From: JBFLVQ01 sp040758525
GTDB lineage: Bacteria; Acidobacteriota; Blastocatellia; Chloracidobacteriales; JADJPF01
Assembly (NCBI GenBank): GCA_040758525.1
Contig: JBFLVQ010000127.1
Coordinates: 1-17,153 of the forward strand
Direction: 5' to 3'
Length of the DNA stretch: 17,153 bases
Part shown: positions 1-9,400 of the stretch, in pieces
Layout: each line of letters begins with the position of its first letter
Position numbering within the stretch: the first letter of the stretch is position 1
Made by a program: the position numbers and the translations under genes
Notes under the pieces: model-generated
What the model saw: the letters and a program-made list of their open reading frames with translations, nothing else
What the model was told of the DNA's origin: nothing
Database searches by the model: none

Positions 1-162
1 ATAATTAAAAACATAACTAGCTCAACGAGGACCCTCTAAATATTTCAAAAGAGAGTTCTATTCTTAGTAAACCGGATTGAAGCATCGAGCTAAACCTTGA
101 TTTCACATTACTGGTCAATGCTAGCAGAAATCAGCAACTGCGCTTGACCGAGGCATGTAATT

Positions 163-1863
163 ATGAAAAGAAGATCTTTCGTTATCTTTGGAATCCTCTT
201 ACTCTTGTTCCCCCTGCTACCAGTATCATCAACTTCTTGGCTTCAATACAATAAGAAAATAGCCGCCCATACAACTGCTAAGATCTCATCCGCACTAATA
301 GAACGCTTGCAGACCAATGACAAAAATAGCAAGCATGCTGTTATTGTGTTGACTTACTCAAAGCCTTCGTTGCCTTTGACGCAACAAATATCTCAAATGG
401 GCGGGAAAATGGAGCTGGAGTTCAATGCAGTTAAAGGCTTCGCAGCAGAACTCTCGTTAAGCGCATTGCTCGCTCTCGCACAAAACCCAGAAGTGAGATT
501 AGTAGTTCCTGATCGCGATATTTATCCTGCTATGGATATCAGTCGCACTGTGGTTGGGGGAGATATTGCCCAACAATCTTATGGCCTTGATGGTAGTAAT
601 ATCGCAGTCGCGATTATTGATAGCGGTGTTAATGGGTCACATGAAGATCTACGTTCCAATAAGTCTGGTCAAGGCAATGGCGGCAAGAGCCGTGTGATCT
701 ATTCAGAAAATTTTGTTAGTGGCGAGTCTACCACCAATGATCTATTTGGTCATGGCACACACGTAGCCGGTATTATTGCGGGAGATGGATCGGCATCAAG
801 TGGTCCACACAGCTATCGAACCATTAAGGGAATAGCCCCGCGTGCCAATATTGTCAATCTACGTGTTCTCAATGCACAAGGAAATGGCCAGGAGAGTGCC
901 GCCATTGTCGCAATTGATCGTGCCATTGCACTGCGGAATATGTATAACATTAGAGTGATTAATCTATCACTCGGCACGGGTGTACTAGGAACTTATCAGG
1001 ATGATCCACTCTGCCAGGCAGTTGAACGTGCCTGGAATGCTGGTATTGTTGTAGTAGTTGCTGGTGGTAACTTGGGCTCTGCTCCCTTAGGCGATTATGG
1101 CTTGATAACATCTCCTGGTAATTCGCCACATGCAATCACGGTAGGTGCAACAAACTCTCAAGGTACTCCTAACACCAGTGACGATACGATTACTACATAT
1201 AGTTCTCGTGGCCCTACGCTTTTTGATCACTTTGTTAAACCTGATATTGTGGCGCCGGGAAATCGAGTTAAATCGTTATTTGCAGAGAATTCTAGCTTAG
1301 GCAATGATCCATTTTTTGCCGATAATCTGGTCGATTCTTCCTACTACCTGACTAAACCCAAAACAGAAAAGAAGTATTTTACCTTAAGCGGCACCTCTAT
1401 GGCAGCGCCGCTAGTCTCAGCAGCTGCACTGTTGATGCTACAAAAATCACCTACACTTAACAACCATACGGTAAAGTTGAGACTGATGGCTTCATCAAAA
1501 AAGATCTTTGCACTAAAGTTTGATATTCTTACCGTCGGTGCTGGCCTACTCGATATTCCTGCCGCGTTAGCCAGTACTGCTACGGCTACTAGTAGCAGAT
1601 CGGCACGTGTTGTGCGCAACACCGATCCTACCGATGGTCATGTGCGTTTAGTCATTGATGATAATTGGGGTACTAAACCGGAATGGGGATTGGGAGTTAT
1701 TTGGGGTGATGGTTCTGTACTACCTGATGGGGTGATCTGGGGTGATGGGGTGATCTGGGGTGATGGGGTAATCTGGGGCGATACTTCACCATTCAATGAT
1801 CCTAATTCGAACCTCTTTAACCAGAGTAAACAACGTGAAATTGCTGCTTTTGGCGATCAATAA
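163..1863 (+). CDS. Secreted subtilisin-like serine protease (S8) with C-terminal GVIWGD repeats
   Basis: A 566-aa exported endopeptidase. Residues 1-24 are a Sec signal peptide (KRR, then a Leu-rich core). Residues about 58-120 resemble an inhibitor I9 propeptide that chaperones folding and is cleaved off. The S8 catalytic domain spans about 140-470, with Asp153 (IIDSGV), His197 (GHGTHVAG), oxyanion Asn303 (AGGN) and Ser412 (SGTSMAAP), so the triad is complete and the enzyme is probably active outside the inner membrane. After residue 495 comes a Trp/Gly/Asp-rich tail: GVIWGD at 511-516 and three adjacent copies at 523-540. No membrane anchor or recognisable sorting domain follows. The ATG is preceded by GAGG with a 9-nt gap; an ATG ten bases upstream is followed at once by a stop. 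The gene ends 2 bp from the convergent hydrolase gene. The substrate cannot be inferred. Confidence 0.95.
   Translation: MKRRSFVIFGILLLLFPLLPVSSTSWLQYNKKIAAHTTAKISSALIERLQTNDKNSKHAVIVLTYSKPSLPLTQQISQMGGKMELEFNAVKGFAAELSLSALLALAQNPEVRLVVPDRDIYPAMDISRTVVGGDIAQQSYGLDGSNIAVAIIDSGVNGSHEDLRSNKSGQGNGGKSRVIYSENFVSGESTTNDLFGHGTHVAGIIAGDGSASSGPHSYRTIKGIAPRANIVNLRVLNAQGNGQESAAIVAIDRAIALRNMYNIRVINLSLGTGVLGTYQDDPLCQAVERAWNAGIVVVVAGGNLGSAPLGDYGLITSPGNSPHAITVGATNSQGTPNTSDDTITTYSSRGPTLFDHFVKPDIVAPGNRVKSLFAENSSLGNDPFFADNLVDSSYYLTKPKTEKKYFTLSGTSMAAPLVSAAALLMLQKSPTLNNHTVKLRLMASSKKIFALKFDILTVGAGLLDIPAALASTATATSSRSARVVRNTDPTDGHVRLVIDDNWGTKPEWGLGVIWGDGSVLPDGVIWGDGVIWGDGVIWGDTSPFNDPNSNLFNQSKQREIAAFGDQ
1729..1782 (+). 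repeat. Three tandem 18-bp units encoding GVIWGD
   Basis: The unit ggggtgatctggggtgat occurs at 1729-1746 and 1747-1764. A third copy at 1765-1782 differs by two transitions, both silent. A diverged fourth protein copy (GVIWGD, residues 511-516) lies just upstream, separated by six residues. The near-identity at DNA level points to recent unit duplication by slippage or recombination. Confidence 0.95.
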
Positions 1864-1865
1864 GT

Positions 1866-2666
1866 CTAGTGCGGTTTAGTTAGGAACTTAGTTATTGCGG
1901 CAGCCACAGCACCAGGTTGTTCTGTCGCGCTCATATGCCCAGCCTCTTTAATTATCACTAGTTGTGCATTGGGTATACGGGCTGCCAACAATTCAGAACG
2001 ATCCACAGTGGTAGCAATATCGTGTTCACCAACTATTATTAGGGCAGGCACAGAGATCTCGCTAAGACGATCTGAGATATCATTGCGATTAAAAACAGCT
2101 AATGCGGCCTGAAATATTCCTTCAATGCTATTATAACCAATAAGCTTTTTACGATAGTGCTCAACCAACTCTTTTTTATTGGCAAAAGTTGTCGGAGCAA
2201 AAAAGAATGCTAGCACGGCATCAACAACGCTAGCGGCTTGACCAGCTCGTAAGGCCGTCGCCAGTTGTATATATAATTCACGTTGCTGCGCAGGTTCAGG
2301 TTGTGCAGAAGTATCCATTAAGATCAAAGACTGAACCTTATTAGGGTATGCTAATGCTAATCGCATACCAACCATTCCACCTAAGGAAAGACCAGCCCAG
2401 TGTACGGCTTCTAACCCTAGATTATCCAACATAGCTGCATAATCTTTTGCCATAGCTTCTAGGGTTAACCCAGCATAACTGCTACTCGCTCCATGACCAT
2501 GCTGATCGATATTGATTATATGGAAATCTTGTGACAGTTGAGCAATTAGATCCTCAAACATCGTGCCATCCCAAATCAGGCTATGCGTAAATACAATGGT
2601 GGGTTTGGCAGCATTGCCATATTCTCTATAAGAGAGTTCTACGCCATTAATGTTGATCGCCGGCAT
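1866..2666 (-). CDS. Alpha/beta hydrolase (3-oxoadipate enol-lactonase-like)
   Basis: A 266-aa cytoplasmic alpha/beta-hydrolase-fold enzyme of normal length for the family. The nucleophile elbow is GLSLGG with Ser94; the acid is Asp216 in VGEHD and the base is His244 in EAGHMS, giving a complete Ser-Asp-His triad. His28 in FTHSL sits at the usual oxyanion-hole position. A helical cap covers roughly residues 125-195. The overall layout resembles PcaD-type enol-lactonases and bromoperoxidase-like hydrolases, but no other protocatechuate-pathway gene is nearby, so the substrate is open. The start ATG has only a distant GGAG about 11 nt upstream. It is the last gene of a minus-strand series and is separated from the redoxin gene by a hairpin, so it may have its own promoter. 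Confidence 0.9.
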   Translation of the reverse strand: MPAININGVELSYREYGNAAKPTIVFTHSLIWDGTMFEDLIAQLSQDFHIINIDQHGHGASSSYAGLTLEAMAKDYAAMLDNLGLEAVHWAGLSLGGMVGMRLALAYPNKVQSLILMDTSAQPEPAQQRELYIQLATALRAGQAASVVDAVLAFFFAPTTFANKKELVEHYRKKLIGYNSIEGIFQAALAVFNRNDISDRLSEISVPALIIVGEHDIATTVDRSELLAARIPNAQLVIIKEAGHMSATEQPGAVAAAITKFLTKPH

Positions 2667-2734
2667 GATTATCTATCTCCAATATTATTTGGTATTAGGA
2701 ATTGGTATTGATCGCGTCGATTTAGTGGGAATTA

Positions 2735-2760
2735 AGGGCAGCCTTGATAATAGCTGCCCT
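2735..2760 (-). terminator. Hairpin downstream of the redoxin gene
   Basis: AGGGCAGC (2735-2742) and GCTGCCCT (2753-2760) form a perfect 8-bp stem with a 10-nt loop, about 25 bp past the redoxin stop codon. On the minus strand it is followed by TTAATT rather than a clean U-run, so it may be a weak terminator or a 3'-end stabiliser. Confidence 0.5.
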
Positions 2761-2783
2761 GTTAGTGTTCACACAGAATCATT

Positions 2784-3398
2784 TTAATATTTGACAGAAC
2801 AACCATAAGGCTGTGTGGTCGGTACGGAAATAGGTTTCCCTACCAGTGCCTCTTCTAATGCCTGACTTACGTAATTTGTTGCTGCCTCAACATCAGCTTT
2901 ATTAGCAGATGGCTTATCATCAATTGCTCCACTATAGATGATCTGGCCTTGCTTATCGATGATAAACATATGTGGAGTATTACGTGCACCGAAAAGTTTC
3001 CCCACCGTTCCATCAGGATCCATCAGATAGGCACTGGGTGAAGCACTTCTCTCTTTGATCAGTTCGTTTACCCTCTCGGCAGGGAAATTGCCCTGTTTGC
3101 CTGCTGCTGAAGAATTTATCGAAAGCCAGACTACGCCTTTGGCTGTATAGGCCTTCTGAAGTTTTTGCATATTGCCACTATCGTAATGTTTTCTTACGAA
3201 TGGACAGTCGTAATTCACCCATTCCATCACTACGAACTTACCCTTGAGCGAGGCAAGCGTGTGGGTTTTCCCGTTCGAGTCGGTCAAAGTGAAATTCGGT
3301 GCGGGATTACCGGTAGATGTCTCGGATGCCTTGGTCGCCAAGAAAGCTCCGGTAATAAGCAGAAAGCTTGTTACCGCTATGCAGAAAACTTTTCTCAT
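2784..3398 (-). CDS. Exported thioredoxin-fold redoxin (AhpC/TSA-like)
   Basis: A 204-aa thioredoxin-fold protein. An N-terminal signal peptide (RKVFCIAVTSFLLITGAF) predicts export to the periplasm. The mature part starts with PAPNFTLTDSNG, typical of the AhpC/TSA-redoxin family. The active-site region is WVNYDCPFV with a single Cys65 where a thioredoxin would have CxxC, and a TPHMF segment supplies the cis-proline. A second cysteine is four residues from the end of the C-terminal GCSVKY. Start choice: an upstream TTG would add six residues, but AAGGAG at 3405-3410 lies inside that extension and sits 6 nt before the ATG at 3398, so the ATG is preferred. It is 55 bp downstream of the DsbD_N gene on the same strand, which supports a shared redox role. 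Peroxidase versus thiol-transfer activity cannot be decided. Confidence 0.9.
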   Translation of the reverse strand: MRKVFCIAVTSFLLITGAFLATKASETSTGNPAPNFTLTDSNGKTHTLASLKGKFVVMEWVNYDCPFVRKHYDSGNMQKLQKAYTAKGVVWLSINSSAAGKQGNFPAERVNELIKERSASPSAYLMDPDGTVGKLFGARNTPHMFIIDKQGQIIYSGAIDDKPSANKADVEAATNYVSQALEEALVGKPISVPTTQPYGCSVKY

Positions 3399-3453
3399 TT
3401 TTAACTCCTTTTGCAATTATTATCTTGAGCGTTTTAATCTAATCCCAGGAAAT

Positions 3454-4380
3454 TTAGTTGGAAAACGGCACATCTACTTCTAAGGCTCGAGCTGAGCCGT
3501 TGCCACGCCAACCCTGTGGCAAATAGAGTATGCCCCTCAGACGGGCCGGCGGTTTATTAAAAAAAGGTGATTTTTTCATCTCCAGAATGTATTGACTACC
3601 CTCTTTACTAAGTTTCTGCTCACAGGAGTAATCGACAATTCCAGCCTCATAAGGAAAGAATAATACCTCATTAAGAGTGCCAGGAAAACTGCTGGGAGGA
3701 GAGATACCAATAACTACACTTTCACTAGCCAGTTTAGTGCTAATCTTCCATTCCGAAGAGCTGATAGGAAGTTTAGCACGCATGGCAGCAAAACGATCTG
3801 CCCAGTTAGCATTAAGTTTAGGAGTCTCCTCTTTTACCAATAAGGTAAGTTTCCATTCACCACGTCCTGGTAGGCATTCTTCTTTACAAACCAGCCAATT
3901 TGCCGAGATCGCTAAGGAAATAGATGTTCCTGGTTTGAGTGATGGCGGTGGCTGCAATTCACTAATTAGTAGTACTTCTTTATCATAGCCAAAACTTATT
4001 ACCGGAACTTCACCAAACTTATGAGGGTATGGCCATTGTATGGGACTGGCTTGAAAACCTTCGGGCAATTGCCATTTCACTGATGTCGCTAGACCTGCAT
4101 CACCAGGATTGCGCCAATAGGTATGCCATTGCTCTTCCATTTTAAGTCGTAGCGCCAACGCAAAAGGTTTACCCGGTTGGATCGATTCAACTTCTGAAAC
4201 CAATGCGGCTTCCACATGTGGTGTCGCTGACAATTGGAAAGGGGTATAAGCGCTTGCCAATATCGTCAGCATAATACTAACTAGGGAGAGTCTGCAGAAA
4301 AAGAAGAGTAGATTTAGTTTAGACCAAATCTTGATCTTCTTACAGATCTCTGTTCTGTTTATGATCTTGGTAGTTTTCAT
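3454..4380 (-). CDS. Stand-alone DsbD N-terminal-domain protein
   Basis: A 308-aa exported protein. The N-terminus is long and basic, with a hydrophobic stretch at about 22-46 that can act as a signal peptide or anchor. Residues about 55-180 match the DsbD/ScsB N-terminal (DsbD_N, alpha) domain: WHTYWRNPGDAG, the PEGF...WPYPHKF segment, and NWLVCKEECLPG carrying a Cys165-x3-Cys169 pair that would be the redox-active disulfide. Residues 180-308 look like a second beta-rich module with one further cysteine (Cys253). A full DsbD continues into a polytopic membrane domain and a C-terminal thioredoxin domain; both are absent and the frame ends cleanly, so this is a domain-only form rather than an obvious break. 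The redoxin gene lies 55 bp downstream. The ribosome site is weak (AGAGAAG directly before the ATG). Confidence 0.82.
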   Translation of the reverse strand: MKTTKIINRTEICKKIKIWSKLNLLFFFCRLSLVSIMLTILASAYTPFQLSATPHVEAALVSEVESIQPGKPFALALRLKMEEQWHTYWRNPGDAGLATSVKWQLPEGFQASPIQWPYPHKFGEVPVISFGYDKEVLLISELQPPPSLKPGTSISLAISANWLVCKEECLPGRGEWKLTLLVKEETPKLNANWADRFAAMRAKLPISSSEWKISTKLASESVVIGISPPSSFPGTLNEVLFFPYEAGIVDYSCEQKLSKEGSQYILEMKKSPFFNKPPARLRGILYLPQGWRGNGSARALEVDVPFSN

Positions 4381-4414
4381 CTCTTCTCTACAAGATTGAT
4401 TCTATTATCAACAC

Positions 4415-4622
4415 TCAATCTATTTGTGAAGATGTTACTGATAGAGTAATAACTGATTCACCATTGGCATCAAAGTTTAATTTCGCTATAGCCAATCTAT
4501 CATTATTCTTCATAACGATATTCATATCTACTTTTTGACCATATGCGACATTAAACATTGTAACTAACAAAATAAGTAATAAAGCTACCTCAGAGTGTGG
4601 TAAACAAAATTACTTTTTTCAT
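4415..4622 (-). pseudogene. Small exported protein with interrupted frame (frameshift at about 4590)
   Basis: From ATG at 4622 the minus strand reads MKKVILFTTL and stops at TGA (4592-4590). Skipping one base there (CTC T GAG) continues as EVALLLILLVTMFNVAYGQKV, a textbook signal-peptide core with an AYGQ cleavage region, then about 38 more polar residues rich in Asn, Ile and Val, ending at TGA 4417-4415. Joined, this is a 68-aa exported protein with one frameshift. The ribosome site before the ATG is weak (GAG, 5-nt gap). It lies 34 bp upstream of the DsbD_N gene on the same strand, so it may be the first gene of that operon. Possible readings are a decayed gene, an assembly error, or a programmed +1 shift. 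The mature part matches no family I recognise. Confidence 0.42.
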
Positions 4623-4782
4623 AGTAGCTCAAAATTATCGATAATACCAGTAACCTTCAAGAGCCACTTTTTGAAAATAGACATAGACCAATTTATGCTA
4701 AGCCCGCTCTTTTTCTTTAGAATAGTGTTGTAAATAAGATGTCGCAGTACAAAACTTCGTAGCAGTAGAGAATCAAGGTAGG

Positions 4783-4820
4783 AAAAAAATTCCCGGGTAT
4801 CGCTCTCTCGCGACCCCGGG
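4783..4820 (-). terminator. Rho-independent terminator after the DUF5666-like gene
   Basis: CCCGGG at 4792-4797 pairs with CCCGGG at 4815-4820. A small internal loop follows, then a further TCGC/GCGA stem around a TCTCTC loop. On the minus strand the hairpin is followed directly by AATTTTTTT. It starts about 50 bp past the stop codon at 4872. This separates the upstream gene from the redox cluster. Confidence 0.85.
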
Positions 4821-4871
4821 TTAAGAGGGACCTGTGCCAAATATTTGCCAGATATTTAATTGAGCGTTCAG

Positions 4872-5681
4872 TTACTGTTTCTGGAAAACCACCCTTGCTA
4901 ACAAGCCGTTATTTGTGAGCACTGCGCTCACTGAAACCGATGTACCCACCTGCAGTTGCTGTATTGTCGAGCCCTTGGTAGCACCAAAGATAAATATTTG
5001 TGTGCGGTTGTTAAGGGTGACGGTTTGGTTAAGAACTGAAATGGTTTGTGCGCTTGCATTGACACTCTGAAGCATACCAACTAATCGAGTAGTAACAATA
5101 AGTGCACCGGTTTGAGCAGACAATAGTATGTCTCCAGATGCCGCGTCATCACGTAAACCAATATTGACTTCCATACCTACAGCTAGGTTATCGATAGCCT
5201 GTGATGCCAGCACATTGGTTACATCAATGGCAAAACTGTCTGCTAGTTTGATAATGTTTTCTTCTCTAGCTGTTATAATACCACTAAGGCCGAGAGCAAA
5301 ATCGCGCTTTACTTGAGATACTCTTACTGCTACTAGCTCACCAGCACGATTCTCTACCTGGGCTACTACTCTCTGTCCTGCTTTCAAAGCAGTAAATGCC
5401 GTTTCATGATTTCTCTTGTTGAACACTCTGGTGTTTGCATCCACAGTAATGTCACGGTTGAAGAGTTTAATCTTTCCATTTGCTAGATCTGCTTGCTGAA
5501 TGATTGCTGATATCGTTAACTCCTGTTTTGCAGCGATGCTTTCCGACCCGCTACCATTACCATCCTGCATATTTCCTGCAGCCTTTACTATTGTGGCAGG
5601 GGAATAGGTTAATAGACTGATTGCTATGATTGCACCAACTCTCAGGGCAAACTTGACTAAAACTCCGCTTATTGGCTTCAT
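4872..5681 (-). CDS. Exported DUF5666-like beta-repeat protein
   Basis: A 269-aa exported protein of unknown function. Residues 1-35 are a signal peptide (hydrophobic core 11-33 ending AAG). After a Gly/Ser-rich linker come three units of the type seen in DUF5666 proteins: about 57-123, 133-190 and 201-267. Each has an Ile/Val beta-strand start, a V-x-x-N-x-x-T-like turn (DANTRVF in the first, NNRTQIF in the third), a 'L-x-x-G-x-x-V' element (LKAGQRV, LAVGMEV, LQVGTSV) and a closing strand. The fold is probably OB- or barrel-like. No catalytic residues or cysteines stand out. The start is secure: AGGAGG at 5688-5693, 6 nt before the ATG. A strong terminator closes the gene, so it is probably monocistronic or the end of a short unit. 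Confidence 0.8.
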   Translation of the reverse strand: MKPISGVLVKFALRVGAIIAISLLTYSPATIVKAAGNMQDGNGSGSESIAAKQELTISAIIQQADLANGKIKLFNRDITVDANTRVFNKRNHETAFTALKAGQRVVAQVENRAGELVAVRVSQVKRDFALGLSGIITAREENIIKLADSFAIDVTNVLASQAIDNLAVGMEVNIGLRDDAASGDILLSAQTGALIVTTRLVGMLQSVNASAQTISVLNQTVTLNNRTQIFIFGATKGSTIQQLQVGTSVSVSAVLTNNGLLARVVFQKQ

Positions 5682-5904
5682 CTTTCTCCTCCTATGATTT
5701 CAATCGAAAAAGTAATCTCCTTTTAATCGATAACGCGTAATAAATCATTTAAACCCGTCATAGAACCGGAAAATTTGCGCTATCGGCCAGAGAGTATTCT
5801 AACCATAAACATTATTGTGGGATCTAGATAGACAAAATTACAGAGGTTAACAGGAGAGTCGATAATTATTATTTTATTATTGGTGCTCTCTACCAAGCTC
5901 GATT

Positions 5905-6363
5905 TTATGCCGTCTTGTAGCGGGGGAGTTGACGATCACGAAATGCTTGTATACGTGCTAAAGCGCTATTAATCTGTGCGCTTTTCTGCTCTAAAACAGA
6001 TCTTAAATAGGATGGCAAGGGTAGTTGCAATATTCTCTTAAAGAGACTGGAAACTAAGTTCTCACTCTCCTCCACACGAGACAAAATATTTTCATCACTA
6101 CCCTGAAACTCGGTTCTGATATTGAGCCAGTTATCTGGCAACGAACCAGCAATCGTGCCCTGTGATACCGGCGTACCGTCCAAATGAGCTACTTCTGCTT
6201 GCAACTCACTTACTAGCAGCCCACGTTGATAACTCTCTTCATTAAATAGTCGTTGCAATTCCCGACTATTAATATAATAGCTTGCTTGCCGCAGCTTTTC
6301 TTCACTGATAATGCAGACCTCGAGCAAATCATTCAATACTTCAATGAGATAATTGTTGTCCAT
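5905..6363 (-). CDS. PA2169-family four-helix-bundle protein (DUF2383, ferritin-like)
   Basis: A 152-aa, mostly helical cytoplasmic protein close to the normal length of the PA2169/DUF2383 family. Family features are visible in order: LNDLLEVCIISEEKLRQA (helix 1), an EL..LF..ES..R segment and LQAEVAHLDGTPVSQGT (helix 2 and the Gly-rich turn), SLPDNWLNIRT, then helices about 90-112 and 118-143. The characteristic glutamates of the bundle (E15, E21, E53, E57) are present, but I cannot confirm a metal site. Members are usually linked to stress conditions; the precise function is unknown. GGGGGTGAG precedes the ATG. It lies 76 bp downstream of the giant HEAT-repeat gene on the same strand and could share its transcript. 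Confidence 0.87.
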   Translation of the reverse strand: MDNNYLIEVLNDLLEVCIISEEKLRQASYYINSRELQRLFNEESYQRGLLVSELQAEVAHLDGTPVSQGTIAGSLPDNWLNIRTEFQGSDENILSRVEESENLVSSLFKRILQLPLPSYLRSVLEQKSAQINSALARIQAFRDRQLPRYKTA

Positions 6364-6439
6364 TACTCACCCCCTAGCTGTTCTTTGGATCATCAATTAT
6401 TAAAGCAGCAAACAATATACCGCAATGTTACAGCTTGAC

Positions 6440-9400
6440 TCATTGTAGTGTTATTATTGGCAAGCTATTGTTGAGGTTGAGTTGAAAAGCATTGTCTGGC
6501 AACTTTTCTGCCATCTTCATCTCATTTTGAGGCAACTTCAGTTTCAGTTGATAACCATCCTGCGGACGTTCTATTAAAACTTCTCCGCACCAGCCGAGAA
6601 CACCGTGTCTACTCACAGCCTTAAAAGGTTTATGATAGCTTACTCGCATGACCAGTCGGCTTTTACTATCACGCCACTCTCGACTGAGCAACTGCCACTC
6701 TAGATCATTACGCTGTAAGATCAACCGCTCTTGCAAAGCGGTTGATCTATCTGTTGGTTCAACAGCCAGCTCGACAATATTGTTGGCAACATTCTTTATC
6801 TCTCGGTAAGTCAGGTTAGTTGCACGTAATGCCGAGAGCAGATGCTCTGGGCGTAGTGCAGCAAATGCACCAGCACGTCTAGTAAAATCTTCCGAGGGTC
6901 GTTGTGACATAGGTATAGTGCCACGCAGCAGACGTCGTTGCGCAACTGGATAATAGATTGCCAGTTCCATTGTTGCATCCTTAAGAGCAAGGTCAGCAAT
7001 GGTAGTACCCATTGGCGAATAGACACGTAATCGCAAGCGTTCGAAGCCCTCCCATAACAGACGACCTTCCCCTAAATAAGATTTACCCTTGCGTAGATCG
7101 GTAAACTGCAACTGAACTCGTGTATTGAGTGAAGATTGATCTGCCCACCCTCCTAGTGCTGCAGTGATCTCTTGTTGTGTTGGATTCTTTGACTTAATTA
7201 GCACAGCACTCTCTTTGCGCCGCTGATAGGCAGCAGCAATCTTCTCTTCACCTATATCGATAAGATAACGCACCAACCATTCTCGTGAACCTTGCCGTGC
7301 TGTTTGTAATAGTTGTAATCCACGTTCATCGCCCAACTCTCCTAGCAGTACTGAGAGTGCCGCATACTTTGCCTCTTCAAAAGGAGTACCTTGCAGATTA
7401 GTCTGGGCTGCCCATTCTGCGGTAATAGCAAAAGCATCATAAGGGCGTGCTTCTCCTAATAGGTGCAATGTAAGCGCCCTTTCTACAAACTCTATATATA
7501 GTGTCTCTAGTGCAGATTCGCCATGCTCGGTATATAGACGAGCCTGTCCACGTGCCACACTACGCAATGCAGGAAGTATTGGACGTGCTACACCAGCGAG
7601 AGATTGAAACCGTTGTAAAAACTTATGGAAAGGGAGTAGATCATCAAAACCAGTCTTTGCCAATCCTACCCATTCGAGCAATAATCCTGCCTCGAAATAG
7701 GTCTCTGCATACATTTTGGGATTGGCAATATGTTTTAATGCGGCGCGTGCCTCATCTCTTACTTGTAAACTGTTATCTTTAACCGCTAATGCACTGAGCT
7801 TTGTTTCTGCCTGAAGTTGACCGGGTCTACCAGCTAATCTACGACCAAGCATATAAGCAGCATATCCACGCACTCGCCAATCAACATGAGAAAGGTTCTT
7901 GATTAACGCTTCGGTGACAGCGGCATCAGAGAAACGTTCACTTATATAGATGCCTGCCGTTGCTAGTTGAGGCACACGAGAAGCGAGCAACTCTAGTGTC
8001 CAGTCTATATCTGCAAGTTTATACATTGCATTAGCAGCGTAAAAAGAGATCAATGGATCGATTGATAATCGTGCCCGTCGCAGTGCTGGTAGCGCACGTG
8101 TATCACCTAAATCGCCCAATGCCATTACAGCAGCGCCACTAACAAAATTATAGTTTGGCTTTGTCTCTCCCCTATTAACAATGTTAAGCAGCGACTCTAC
8201 TACACTAGGCGCAGGACGGGCACCCAGTGTAAGAATTTCAAAAGCAGTAACCACTTCTTCAGTTTCATCACGGAGATTATCACTAGAGAGGTTATCGAGC
8301 AATGCTTGGGAAGCTTCTGGATCACCTGCTAATGCCTGTACAATCCTGCTAAACGATCTGACGATGGGTTGTATTTCTCTCCAGCCTTCGCCTTTCTCAT
8401 CAATCTTCTTTACCATAGCTTGTAAAGCAGCGCCTCTTTCATTAGCAATATTGCCCAATGGATATAGAAGCACTACCATTTGACAGATACATTGTGCTTC
8501 TGGGGCTAGATCTAACAGATAGTTGCTAGCCTGCTCATCACCCATCTGGATCAGTCCAGCAGCAGCAATACCACGCTGCCAGATATTTTCATCGCTATAA
8601 TAACTCTTTAACAGTTGTAGTTGCGCTTTTCTCCGCATTGGTCCATTAACACGGCTAAGACTATAGACTGCCATTAATCTACCTACATCCCCTAATCGAT
8701 CCAGATTCCCCTCAAAAGCAACACTTTCTGGTTCAATAAAAAGTAGCGCTTCATAAGCGGCTTCACGCACTGAACTGCTTGTATCTGCTTTTTTTAAGAG
8801 CTTTTTAATTGCAGTGACGGCTCGCCGATCACGTAGTATTGCTAGCGCATGTAAAGATTCTTCTTGTACAGAATCATCTTGATAGGAGAGTGCTTCAATA
8901 AGCATATTGAGATTACTGATATCACGTAGAGAGATAGAGTTTAATAGTCGTATCGCATTGTAGCGTTCATCTGCACTACCAGAAGAGGCTATTGACTGTA
9001 GCAAGCGCAGAGATTGCTTTTTATCTAATGTTGCTAGTGCCGTTGCCGCTGCATCTATCTCTTCATCTTCTCCAGCAGCAAAAGCTGCTTCGACAATTTT
9101 TGGAATTAAGTCGGCTCGACCAGTTCTAGCTAGCGCATAGAAGCAGACCGATGAATCGATTGTGCGTGCGATCCAAGGCAATGCATCAATAACTTGGTTA
9201 AGCTCGCTAATATCAGCCTGAGCAGAGTTTTGTGAAAGATAGACCTGAACTATTGCTGTTACTACCGCTTCAGTATAGATCTCTTGATAGAGATAGGGTA
9301 TTAGGTTGGTGGCATCTTCTTTATCACCAAGTCTACCAAGCGCCTGTATCACAGCTAATTTGACACTCTCATTATTATCAGAAAGTGCTCCACGGAGTAC

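Noticed and set aside
1..162. Search for a promoter or upstream gene in the first 162 bases.
   Set aside because: Only weak -35/-10-like pairs (for example TTGATT near 98) and no frame of interest; nothing supportable apart from the GAGG before the protease ATG.
1344..1622. A 92-codon minus-strand frame inside the protease gene.
   Set aside because: It lies opposite the catalytic Ser region of a well-supported gene and has no ribosome site or family match, so it is an antisense shadow.
4619..4840. A 73-codon minus-strand frame starting MAQVPLNPGSRES.
   Set aside because: Its first codons lie across the terminator hairpin and T-run at 4783-4820, there is no ribosome site, and it runs into the start of the small secreted gene. 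It is best seen as untranslated spacer.
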